6,740 nt of DNA from UBA3792 sp946185305 (GCA_946185305.1 CAMHJE010000134.1:1-6740), one strand, 5' to 3'; counted from the first letter of the stretch, positions 1 through 6,484 are shown. Notes: generated by a model not told the origin, from the letters alone. Program-made: numbers and translations.

Positions 1-305
1 TGTCGTCCAACGGTGAGACGTACCTGTCTTGCTCTTGGGGATTGCATGACGCAGAATTATATCGTTACACAACGGATGGAGAGCCGGATGGGGTGTTTCG
101 GCTTGAAGATAAGACGATACCGCTGTATGTGCTGGACAGCAACAGACAGACGGGAAAGCTGACAATGCCGCATATGAGCGAGGACATGGATTATCGGGAT
201 GGGCGATTGCTGATAGCCTTTGAAGCAGGCGCAGTTAAGTTCGGTGGTGGTCTGCTGCCGTTTTCCGTTCGCAGCTTTGTGGCGGTTGATCCCGATACAT
301 TTTGA
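1..305 (+). CDS. 3' end of an uncharacterised protein, possibly secreted / beta-propeller-like (5' truncated)
   Basis: The reading frame is open from the left edge (first full codon at 3) to TGA at 303-305, giving the last 100 residues of a longer protein. A TTG at 42 is in frame, but the frame continues upstream with protein-like sequence (…NGETYLSCSWGL…), so the true start lies outside the window. The residues near the C-terminus, MSEDMDYRDGRLLIAFEAGA, followed by a hydrophobic GGGLLPFS stretch, resemble the last strands of uncharacterised Clostridia extracytoplasmic proteins that read like a beta-propeller ('…DGRLyvaFEsga…'). That resemblance is from memory and weak. No catalytic motif can be seen in the fragment, and no function is assigned. 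It is followed by a 132-bp gap with its own candidate promoter, so it is probably not co-transcribed with the PAP2 gene, although no convincing terminator separates them. Confidence 0.7.
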   Translation, partial: SSNGETYLSCSWGLHDAELYRYTTDGEPDGVFRLEDKTIPLYVLDSNRQTGKLTMPHMSEDMDYRDGRLLIAFEAGAVKFGGGLLPFSVRSFVAVDPDTF

Positions 306-322
306 GAATCATAAATCGACTC

Positions 323-351
323 TTGACAAAATTCTGTTTTTGTCGGATGAT
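323..351 (+). promoter_or_regulatory. Candidate sigma-A promoter with embedded inverted repeat
   Basis: TTGACA (323-328, perfect -35) is followed by a 17-bp spacer and GATGAT (346-351, 4 of 6 matches to the -10 consensus). It lies 87 bp upstream of the PAP2 start, in the only intergenic gap before that gene. A perfect 7-bp inverted repeat, GACAAAA (325-331) / TTTTGTC (338-344) with a 6-nt spacer, overlaps the -35 box and the spacer. That position would suit a repressor operator. It is a poor terminator for the upstream gene because the stem is AT-rich and no T-run follows. The -10 is imperfect, so the call is moderate. Confidence 0.45.
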
Positions 352-437
352 ATCGGTATGTTTTCAAGGAATAGGTTTCTGTTCTCTCATGAAAAGCTTT
401 TGCACTCCGGCGACATCCGAGGAAAGGAGTTACACCA

Positions 438-1115
438 ATGAATCGAACCGGTAAAATGATCCTATCTGCCGTTTTACTTGTACTTTGTATCCTGTTCATC
501 GTTTTGATAAAAAGCTTCGATGTGGCGGCGATAGGACCGCAGGATACTGCAGTCGGGTTTTCACATCTGAATCAAGCATTTCATAACTGGACAGGCACCA
601 ACATGCTATGGTATCGGATTACGGAAATCTGCGGCTATCTGGCTATTTTGCTTGCATTAGGCTTTGTTGCGCTCGGCGCGGTGCAGCTGTTCACTCGGCG
701 CAGCTTTATGAAGGTAGACCCTCAGATTTACGCCATCGGCGGCTTGCTTGTTGCGATTGCCGTTCTGTATGTCCTTTTTGAAAAGGTGATTATCAATTAT
801 CGCCCGATCATCATGCCGGGGGACACAGAGCCGGAAGCGTCCTTTCCGTCCTCACACACAATGCTGTCCTGCTGTGTATTCGGCGGCGCACTTTTGCTTT
901 TGCCGAAATATTGCAAAGGGCTGACGCTGCGTATCGGACAAATCGTTCTTTCTGTGCTGCTGGTGATTACGGTTGTCGGCCGGCTGGTCAGCGGCGTGCA
1001 TTGGCTGACAGATATTATGGGCGGTGTGCTGATCAGCTTATTCCTGCTGTCGGTCTATGAGATCGCTCTTGAACAGATAAACAGCACAGAGAAGACAAAG
1101 GGAAAACGGAAATAA
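438..1115 (+). CDS. PAP2-family phosphatase, integral membrane
   Basis: A 225-residue polytopic membrane protein of the PAP2 / type 2 phosphatidic acid phosphatase superfamily. Family members remove phosphate from lipid phosphates or undecaprenyl pyrophosphate at the membrane surface; the substrate here cannot be read. About six hydrophobic helices are visible (roughly residues 8-25, 62-84, 97-115, 140-155, 166-181, 194-211). The three active-site motifs are present: a variant first motif, K116-x5-R122-P123; PSSH at 137-140 in place of the usual PSGH, with H140 the presumed proton donor; and GRLVSGVHWLTD, giving R182-x5-H188-x3-D192, with H188 the presumed nucleophile. The C-terminus is short and lysine-rich (KTKGKRK), presumably cytoplasmic. 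The ATG at 438 is supported by AGGAAAGGAG at 420-429. The next gene starts 51 bp downstream with no terminator between, so the two are probably one operon. The spacing in the first motif is one residue shorter than the textbook K-x6-RP. I recall this form in a Firmicutes subgroup, so inactivity is unlikely. Confidence 0.92.
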   Translation: MNRTGKMILSAVLLVLCILFIVLIKSFDVAAIGPQDTAVGFSHLNQAFHNWTGTNMLWYRITEICGYLAILLALGFVALGAVQLFTRRSFMKVDPQIYAIGGLLVAIAVLYVLFEKVIINYRPIIMPGDTEPEASFPSSHTMLSCCVFGGALLLLPKYCKGLTLRIGQIVLSVLLVITVVGRLVSGVHWLTDIMGGVLISLFLLSVYEIALEQINSTEKTKGKRK

Positions 1116-1137
1116 ATTAGATACGGTCAGACGGCTT

Positions 1138-1167
1138 TGAACCGTTTGCCGCAAGGAGGACGGTTCA
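1138..1167 (+). promoter_or_regulatory. Inverted repeat flanking the Shine-Dalgarno and abutting the ATG of the amidotransferase-like gene
   Basis: TGAACCGT (1138-1145) is a perfect 8-bp complement of ACGGTTCA (1160-1167). The 14-nt loop (1146-1159) carries the AAGGAGG Shine-Dalgarno (1153-1159), and the A of the start codon is the last paired base. In RNA, two further G-U pairs could close over the last bases of the Shine-Dalgarno. ACGG also occurs at 1123-1126 and 1131-1134, so the single CCGT (1142-1145) has alternative partners. The sequence symmetry is seen directly; a role in translation control is inference. Confidence 0.4.
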
Positions 1168-1874
1168 TGCAAAAACCGATCATCGGCATTACAGCTCTGT
1201 ACGATAATGAAAAAGACAGCTATTGGATGCTGCCGAGCTATATAGATGCAGTTCGGCGCGCAGGCGGGTATCCGATCTTGCTGCCGCCGACAGCGGACGA
1301 AGAGGAAGTACACAAAACAGCAAAGACCTGCAACGGCTTGCTGTTCGCCGGCGGACAGGACGTTTCGCCGCGTTTATACGGCAAGGAGAATGATACCGGA
1401 AACGTCGTTACATGTGAAAGACGCGATACATTTGAAAGACTGCTGCTCCGGTGCGCCGTCGAACACGATATACCGACACTCGGCATATGCCGCGGCCTGC
1501 AGTTGATCAACGCCGTTTTGGGCGGGACATTGTACCGGGATTTGCCGACGCAGAATCCGTCGGAGGTTTGCCATCGGCAGGAGAGACCCTATACGATTCC
1601 GAGCCATACCGTGCAGATTCGTAAGGAAAGCGCCTTGTATGCGCTTTTAAAGACCGGAACGCTCGCCGTAAACAGCTGTCATCATCAGGGAATCGAACGA
1701 TTAGCGCCTTCGCTGCAGGTTATGGCAATCGCGCCGGACGGGTTGATCGAGGCTGTCGATAAGCCGGATCAACGATTTCTTTGGGCCGTGCAATGGCATC
1801 CGGAAATGATGCCCGTGGGCGATGTATCGAGCTACACAATATTCAAAGCGTTTATAGACATCTGCGAGATATAA
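1167..1874 (+). CDS. Gamma-glutamyl-gamma-aminobutyrate hydrolase-like class I glutamine amidotransferase (peptidase C26 / PuuD type)
   Basis: A 235-residue cytoplasmic enzyme of the peptidase C26 branch of the class I glutamine amidotransferase fold. Relatives such as PuuD hydrolyse gamma-glutamyl amides, for example gamma-Glu-GABA in putrescine breakdown. The N-terminus, KPIIGITALYD, is typical of the family. PSYIDAVRRAGGYPILLPP (23-41) and GLLFAGGQDVSPRLYG (57-72) form the oxyanion side. The nucleophile is C108 in GICRGLQLIN, and H211 and E213 in QWHPE complete the triad. SHTV (146-149) and NSCHHQGIERL (169-179) are family substrate-pocket motifs. The ATG at 1167 is chosen because AAGGAGG (1153-1159) sits 7 nt upstream. 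A TTG 30 bp further 5' stays in frame but has no such site and would add ten unconserved residues. It lies 51 bp after the PAP2 gene and is followed by a strong terminator, so it ends the unit. No other polyamine gene is in view, so the true gamma-glutamyl substrate remains open. Confidence 0.92.
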   Translation: MQKPIIGITALYDNEKDSYWMLPSYIDAVRRAGGYPILLPPTADEEEVHKTAKTCNGLLFAGGQDVSPRLYGKENDTGNVVTCERRDTFERLLLRCAVEHDIPTLGICRGLQLINAVLGGTLYRDLPTQNPSEVCHRQERPYTIPSHTVQIRKESALYALLKTGTLAVNSCHHQGIERLAPSLQVMAIAPDGLIEAVDKPDQRFLWAVQWHPEMMPVGDVSSYTIFKAFIDICEI

Positions 1875-1878
1875 CACA

Positions 1879-1896
1879 ATAGAATATATATTCTAT
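1879..1896. repeat. 18-bp perfect AT-rich palindrome
   Basis: ATAGAATATATATTCTAT reads the same on both strands. It begins 4 bp after the stop codon of the amidotransferase-like gene and ends 9 bp before the terminator stem. With no spacer it would make only a weak RNA hairpin. It could be a protein-binding site or simply AT-rich flank of the terminator. The symmetry is exact; the function is unknown. Confidence 0.5.
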
Positions 1897-1904
1897 ATCT
1901 ATAT

Positions 1905-1941
1905 AGGACGGAGACGCATAAGCTCCGTCCTGTTTTCTTTT
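1905..1941 (+). terminator. Rho-independent terminator
   Basis: AGGACGGAG (1905-1913) pairs perfectly with CTCCGTCCT (1923-1931) over a 9-nt loop, giving a 9-bp GC-rich stem. The T-rich tail GTTTTCTTTT follows at 1932-1941. It lies 30 bp after the amidotransferase-like gene and ends the PAP2-amidotransferase transcription unit. A new promoter begins about 45 bp further on. Confidence 0.9.
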
Positions 1942-1986
1942 CAGCTAATCCAAAAGCGAACTTTTTTTGATCTTTATGCGTTACGG

Positions 1987-2015
1987 TTGCAAAATTCCGC
2001 AGTTTTTGGTATGAT
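1987..2015 (+). promoter_or_regulatory. Extended -10 sigma-A promoter for the yigZ unit
   Basis: TTGCAA (1987-1992) and TATGAT (2010-2015) are separated by exactly 17 bp, and the TG at 2007-2008 with one base before the -10 makes an extended -10 element. Transcription would start near 2022. This leaves a leader of about 40 nt that contains a small 5-bp hairpin, GTTCC/GGAAC (2037-2049), just before the ribosome binding site. Its position, directly after a terminator and before the first gene of the next unit, supports the call. Confidence 0.75.
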
Positions 2016-2050
2016 ATCTTGCAGAATGTATTTGCCGTTCCGTCGGAACA

Positions 2051-2065
2051 AAGGAGCATATATTG
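2051..2065 (+). promoter_or_regulatory. Ribosome binding site fixing a TTG start
   Basis: AAGGAG (2051-2056) lies 6 nt before TTG (2063-2065). No ATG or GTG nearby in this frame gives a full-length N-terminus, and the family's conserved start region follows directly, so the gene is read from an uncommon TTG codon. Confidence 0.8.
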
Positions 2066-2716
2066 GCAGAGCAAAAGCCGCTTACGGCCTACAAGACCAT
2101 ATCGAGCAACGCGGAAATTGAGCTGATTGAAAAAAAGTCTCGATTTATCGGTCGTTGCTTCAAGGTAACCGATGAAGCGGAAGTGCTCGGCATACTGGAT
2201 CGTATCCGAAAAGAGAACTGGGATGCCACGCATAATTGCTATGCATACCGTCTGCGGAGCGGCGCTGCGCGATATTCGGATGACGGCGAGCCCTCCGGCA
2301 CGGCAGGCATGCCGATGATGGAAGGCATTCGCAACATGGGTGTGGAGGACGTGCTTGTCATCGTAACGCGCTATTTCGGCGGCATTCTGCTCGGCGCAGG
2401 GGGCTTGGTTCGTGCATACTCCAAATCAACCTGCGACGCAGTTCGCGCGGCAAGCGTCGTGAATATGCTTCCGTGCTACGCATACTCGATACAAATGTCG
2501 TACCCGCATTGGAATACGGTGCAAAAGCTGTGCGAACGATACGGCAGAATCGAAAGTACGGAATTTACCGACACCGTGCAATGTCTTGTGTGGATCGAAC
2601 GGACAAAAGCGGGTGTTTTCACAACAGCGCTCAGCGAGCGTACGGATGGCAGGGTAGCAGCAATACCGGTGCGGGAGGATTGCTTCCCGTTCCCGGATGC
2701 GGAGGAAACGGTATGA
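2063..2716 (+). CDS. yigZ: YigZ family protein (IMPACT / UPF0029)
   Basis: A 217-residue cytoplasmic protein, matching the usual size of roughly 200-220 residues for bacterial YigZ/YvyE. It has two parts. The N-terminal IMPACT domain (about 1-130) carries the unmistakable signature: KSRFIG (25-30), HNCYAYR (57-63), YSDDGEPSGTAGMPM (71-85) and VTRYFGGILLGAGGLVRAYS (101-120). The smaller C-terminal domain (about 140-205, DUF1949-like, ferredoxin-like fold) is more divergent. The biochemical role of bacterial YigZ is not settled; eukaryotic IMPACT regulates the GCN2 pathway through GCN1, and a role around ribosomes or RNA has been suggested. Translation starts at TTG. The stop codon overlaps the ATG of the next gene (ATGA at 2713-2716), which implies translational coupling to the large membrane protein downstream. 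It is the first gene after a clear promoter. Confidence 0.95.
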   Translation: MAEQKPLTAYKTISSNAEIELIEKKSRFIGRCFKVTDEAEVLGILDRIRKENWDATHNCYAYRLRSGAARYSDDGEPSGTAGMPMMEGIRNMGVEDVLVIVTRYFGGILLGAGGLVRAYSKSTCDAVRAASVVNMLPCYAYSIQMSYPHWNTVQKLCERYGRIESTEFTDTVQCLVWIERTKAGVFTTALSERTDGRVAAIPVREDCFPFPDAEETV

Positions 2717-5517
2717 AACGAAAAAAGATATTGTTAATGGTTATTTGGGGACTGTTCATAGCCGTCCTGCTCCTTAGCACGCTTTCGTTTGCCGAAGAAG
2801 ACCATCCGATCCGCATGTCGATCGCCGCAGATCCGGAAACGGAAATGGAGTCGGGCGGCACAATGCCGTTTTTGACGTTTACACTCTACAATGACAGCGA
2901 TACCGCGTATACGCTTCATGATGCGAAGCTCTCCGGCGGGTACGATGATGCCGAGCGCCCCTTGAACGGCGAAATGACGATTGATGCACACGGAAAGCGT
3001 GAATTCGTCTTGCATGATGTGGCCATTGCGGATCAGCAGCTGGATACCGATATTCTGTATACGCTGACGTGGACCGAGATCACCGAAATACCCGCAGAGC
3101 CTTCAGTGGAGACAACGGAGGCAGATTCACAGACCGAAGGGGAAACGGAACCCGAATACGAAACCGAATTGGCAACAGTACCCGCACCGACACCGGCATC
3201 AGAAATTGTGCGTACGGAAAGAAGCACTTCCGCCGTCATTCGTGTAGAGCGGTTTGTCCTGCCGGAATTGACGATCACCGCGACAGCAGCACAGCCGATG
3301 GTTGCCGCAGGAGAGACGTTTACCGTCGTTTACCGCGTAGCCAACGAAACAAAATACGATATCACAAACATTACGCTTACGGATGAAGCCTATACGGGAA
3401 ATATTCCGTTGCCGGGCACCGAGCTGACGGCAGGAGCTGCTGTCACGGTGCCGATCGAGTATACGATGGGCGAATCCGATATGGTGTTTCAGCCGACGGC
3501 AACGTATATAGCGGCACAGCGTCAGACTTCGACGGCGTGCAAGGAGGTTTTGACAGTCGGCGCAGTCGTGATCGGCATACGCATAGATGTGCAGCAATAT
3601 CCGTCCAACGAAGACGGCACGACGTTTGCCATCACGATCACCAATACCGGCAATCGCGCCATGAAGCAGCTGCAGCTGTATGACGAGATCAATACGCAGA
3701 TAGATAAGCCGTTTGACCTTGCGGCACAGCAGCAAAAAGTATTGACCTTTAATGTGCCCTCGGCATATTCGGCAGGGCTTGTTCGTACCGTGCGCTTCCG
3801 TTTGACCGGCAAGGATTACTTTGAAGATGATTTCACTTTCGTCGATGCCAACAGCTATGATTGTATTCCTTATGTGACCTCCGACGCCGTCCGGCTCAGC
3901 CTGCTTGCCACGGTCGCCGATGCCTATTACGATGAAAACGGGAAGCTGTGCGGCGTCATTCAGTTTGAAATCCGCAACTATTCCGATGTGCGCATCACGG
4001 ATGCCGTGCTGTCGGAATTGACCGTATTCGGAACTGTAACAGCTTTCGACGAGCTGCAGCGCGGCGAAACCTTTTATCAGGCCGTTTATCAGGTGGACGG
4101 CATACCGTCCGTTTCGTTCCGCGTAACGGCAAAAGACACGACCGGTCAGAACTATCAGACAGAGACGATTTCACTGAATCTGGAACAGCTTTCAACGCTG
4201 GCCGAACGGACTGAGAATAACACGATCATCTATCATTCCAATACGTTTTTGCAGGATCTGTCCGATAAAATCCGAGAGACGTTCCGAAACGGCGTGGGCG
4301 TCGCTATGATTCTGATTCTTATCAGCGCAATTCTGTGCTTGATTCTATGGGGGATCGAGTCCCATTTGCGTTCCAAGCTACCGCAGCAGTCACTTCTTTC
4401 GATTCGTGTACCGAAAACCCAAAAGACCGCGCAGACTGCCGTGGATACCGTTTTGGCCGGATCGCCTGCCGATCAGTTGGGCTATAAGGTGCCGGCAAAG
4501 CTGCGCTACACAGGCGCCGAAAATATCAAAAAACGGGCTGCCGAGAAAGAAGACAGTTCTGTGTTCGCACCGATCAAACGCAAGATCGACGAATACTGGG
4601 CGAATCCCGAATCTGCTGATGACGGGTATCGCGCTCATCGTCCGGCGTCCACGTTTGCCGCATTTCTGGCGGCGGAAAAAGAGAAGCTCGCTTCTTCGTC
4701 GGCGGACGAAGCTTTTGCTTCGATGAACCATGATTTGGCAGTATCAGACTCTGAATCGGCAGAAAATCCGATTTCGACTTCTGACGTGGAAAATGAATCC
4801 GTTTCCGACAACGTGAAGAACGACAAGCCAAGCGCGGAACAAACGGAGGATTGGGCGGAGGCTTCCGCGACGAATGAGACGGTTGAAACACAGAATGACG
4901 AATCGGTCATGATAGAAGCGAGGGAAACCGTAGAGAATAATATTACGGAGCCTGTCGAAGCGGTCGAACCGGAATCTTTGGAACCGGAAATCAAAAAGGA
5001 AACAGACCCGTCTGTGCTTGAAACTGCTTCCGAATCGGAACAAAGCAACGTCTTTGTTGACGAAACGTATACAGAATTGCCTGCTGAAAAAGAGTGCGGC
5101 ATAGAGGAAGATGCTCCGTCGGAAATCCACGACGCCGTCGAATTCGATAAAGAACCGATCACGTTATCGTCGGAAACTGTTTTAGAAGAGCAAGCGGACA
5201 TAGATCCAGAGGCTGCCGCGGTTATAACTGCTGTTGAGCAAATGGATGCTTCCGACGCGGACAAAAATGATGAGAAAAGTGTTTCCGAGCAGATCGCAGA
5301 GGAGACAGAGCCGGTCTTATCCGAAACAGAGGAGGTAGGGACAACGGAGGAGACAATCGCTCCTATCGAGGCTTCGACGATCACAGCAGAGCAAGCCCCC
5401 GATCAAACAGAACAAGCAGTTGCTTCTATCTCGGCAAGGACAGTGCGTATACTGGAGTTGACGCCGCAAAACCGTCGAAGACCAATGCGGCCGAATCGGA
5501 TTGTACATATCGGATAG
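2713..5517 (+). CDS. Single-pass membrane protein with four Ig-like repeats outside and a long acidic tail inside; unrecognised family
   Basis: 934 residues; I do not recognise a named family. Residues 1-27 form a signal peptide (KRKK, hydrophobic core, SFA cleavage site). The ectodomain (28-525) shows four diverged beta-sandwich-like units, each built around an F/Y/I-x-[hydrophobic]-x-N strand and then a 'hydrophobic-x-L-x-D/E' strand: about 30-125 (FTLYNDSDTAYTL), 182-285 (YRVANETKYDITNITLTDE), 287-380 (ITITNTGNRAMKQLQLYDE) and 392-490 (FEIRNYSDVRITDAVLSE). They recall CARDB/DUF11-like domains. An E/T-rich, proline-containing linker (122-165) separates units 1 and 2. One membrane helix (527-548) precedes a basic juxtamembrane stretch (H551, R553, K555). 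The cytoplasmic part has a semi-ordered segment (560-665), then low-complexity sequence with 69 Asp/Glu against 9 Lys/Arg in residues 671-900, and an Arg-rich end (909-929, seven Arg). The ATG at 2713 is supported by GGAGG (2701-2705) and by overlap with the yigZ stop. A longer open frame upstream lies inside yigZ and lacks a signal peptide. It may be an envelope scaffold or adhesion protein, but this is inference. Confidence 0.9.
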   Translation: MKRKKILLMVIWGLFIAVLLLSTLSFAEEDHPIRMSIAADPETEMESGGTMPFLTFTLYNDSDTAYTLHDAKLSGGYDDAERPLNGEMTIDAHGKREFVLHDVAIADQQLDTDILYTLTWTEITEIPAEPSVETTEADSQTEGETEPEYETELATVPAPTPASEIVRTERSTSAVIRVERFVLPELTITATAAQPMVAAGETFTVVYRVANETKYDITNITLTDEAYTGNIPLPGTELTAGAAVTVPIEYTMGESDMVFQPTATYIAAQRQTSTACKEVLTVGAVVIGIRIDVQQYPSNEDGTTFAITITNTGNRAMKQLQLYDEINTQIDKPFDLAAQQQKVLTFNVPSAYSAGLVRTVRFRLTGKDYFEDDFTFVDANSYDCIPYVTSDAVRLSLLATVADAYYDENGKLCGVIQFEIRNYSDVRITDAVLSELTVFGTVTAFDELQRGETFYQAVYQVDGIPSVSFRVTAKDTTGQNYQTETISLNLEQLSTLAERTENNTIIYHSNTFLQDLSDKIRETFRNGVGVAMILILISAILCLILWGIESHLRSKLPQQSLLSIRVPKTQKTAQTAVDTVLAGSPADQLGYKVPAKLRYTGAENIKKRAAEKEDSSVFAPIKRKIDEYWANPESADDGYRAHRPASTFAAFLAAEKEKLASSSADEAFASMNHDLAVSDSESAENPISTSDVENESVSDNVKNDKPSAEQTEDWAEASATNETVETQNDESVMIEARETVENNITEPVEAVEPESLEPEIKKETDPSVLETASESEQSNVFVDETYTELPAEKECGIEEDAPSEIHDAVEFDKEPITLSSETVLEEQADIDPEAAAVITAVEQMDASDADKNDEKSVSEQIAEETEPVLSETEEVGTTEETIAPIEASTITAEQAPDQTEQAVASISARTVRILELTPQNRRRPMRPNRIVHIG
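4723..5412 (+). repeat. Low-complexity acidic coding tract (E/S/T/V/A-rich)
   Basis: This part of the 934-residue protein (residues 671-900) is built from short, irregular E-rich phrases such as EPVEAVEPESLEPE and ETEPVLSETEEV, mostly with GAA/GAG codons. There is no exact long tandem repeat at the DNA level, so it looks like compositional drift rather than recent duplication. It is almost certainly disordered. The same composition produces a long spurious open frame on the minus strand. Confidence 0.75.
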
Positions 5518-5532
5518 AAAGAAGGTATACTT

Positions 5533-6471
5533 ATGGAATGGATTTGGATCGCAGCTTTGATCATCGTCGGTTTGGCGGCTATCGCATTGCTGCTGGGGTA
5601 TATCTTCTTTCGATACATGTGCTTGGAGAACCATAAGGCAGCAGACAGCCTTGACGGCGGGGAAGGCCGCGCGCTGCAGCCTTATGTGCCTGTCATAAAA
5701 GAGAAAGCAAGACAGAACGCGGTATGCAGGCATGAGGTCGTTTCGATCAAGTCATTTGATGGATTGATTCTTCGCGCCAAGCTCTATCCGAACCGCCAAG
5801 CTGACCGCATCGTGATACTGGTTCACGGCTATCACAGCTCCTCCGCATGGGATTTCGGCGCGAGCTTTGAAATGTATTATCGGGCAGGGTATACGATATT
5901 GGCGCTGGATGATCGTGCCCACGGCGCGAGCGAGGGCAAATATATCGGCTTCGGTGCGCTCGATCAGCGGGATGTCCGCGCTTGGATGGATTGGACGGCG
6001 GAACGCTTTGGCGCCGATTGCCGCATCGCCATCATAGGTGTTTCGATGGGTGCCGCAACGGTTATGCTCACAACCGGCAACTATCCGATCCCGCAGTTGG
6101 CCTGCGCGATTGAAGATTGCGGCTATACCTCCCTCATGGATGTCACCGATTACTTGATTCGGCTGCGGCATGTACCCGCATTTCCGCTTCGTCAGCTGGC
6201 TTCTTTGTGGTGCAGGCTTCTTGCAGGGTACTGGTTCTCTGAAACCAATGCCGAGAAAGCCGTGAAAAAATCGCATATCCCGACCCTGTTTATTCACGGA
6301 ACCGCCGACAAATTTGTTCAGTTTTACATGCTGGATCGAGTGTATCAGGCATGTGCGGCTCCGAAACAGAAAGCTGTATTTGAGGACGCCGTGCACGGGG
6401 AATCCAGTTATAAGTATCCGGAACGCTACGAAAATACGGTGCTTTCCTTCCTGCATACGTATATGAACTGA
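5533..6471 (+). CDS. Membrane-anchored alpha/beta hydrolase (YqkD-like)
   Basis: 312 residues. An N-terminal hydrophobic helix (about 4-26) anchors the protein. It has no positive charge before it and R27, H34 and K35 after it, so the positive-inside rule puts the catalytic domain in the cytoplasm. The hydrolase fold (about 65-312) shows strand-turn VILVHGYHSS (94-103, oxyanion hole around H98-G99), LDDRAHGASEGKYIGFG (125-141, a typical 'DxRGHGxSEG' lid-side motif), nucleophile elbow GVSMGA (169-174, S171), acid D259 in HGTADKFV, and catalytic H288 in AVHGES. The triad is complete, so the enzyme should be an active serine hydrolase (esterase, thioesterase or peptidase). The layout resembles the Bacillus YqkD group, whose substrate is not established. 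The ATG at 5533 has AGAAGG (5520-5525) 7 nt upstream and lies 15 bp after the large membrane-protein gene, so the two are very likely co-transcribed. Convergent transcription from the right bounds the unit. Confidence 0.93.
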   Translation: MEWIWIAALIIVGLAAIALLLGYIFFRYMCLENHKAADSLDGGEGRALQPYVPVIKEKARQNAVCRHEVVSIKSFDGLILRAKLYPNRQADRIVILVHGYHSSSAWDFGASFEMYYRAGYTILALDDRAHGASEGKYIGFGALDQRDVRAWMDWTAERFGADCRIAIIGVSMGAATVMLTTGNYPIPQLACAIEDCGYTSLMDVTDYLIRLRHVPAFPLRQLASLWCRLLAGYWFSETNAEKAVKKSHIPTLFIHGTADKFVQFYMLDRVYQACAAPKQKAVFEDAVHGESSYKYPERYENTVLSFLHTYMN

Positions 6472-6484
6472 ATAAAGCAACAAC

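Noticed and set aside
392..401. AAAAGCTTTT palindrome upstream of the PAP2 gene
   Set aside because: Ten AT-rich bases of symmetry with no extension; within chance expectation.
1137..1166. Upstream in-frame TTG start for the amidotransferase-like gene
   Set aside because: The ATG at 1167 has a near-perfect Shine-Dalgarno at the right distance and begins exactly at the family's conserved N-terminus.
2473..2712. N-terminal extension of the large membrane protein into yigZ
   Set aside because: The extra sequence lies inside yigZ in another frame, would bury the signal peptide, and has no ribosome binding site.
4635..5384. 249-codon open frame on the minus strand, Ser/Val/Thr-rich
   Set aside because: It lies antisense to the acidic low-complexity tail; its composition is simply the mirror of E/S/T-rich codons, with no ribosome binding site or recognisable domain. 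The plus-strand frame has a start site, signal peptide and membrane helix.
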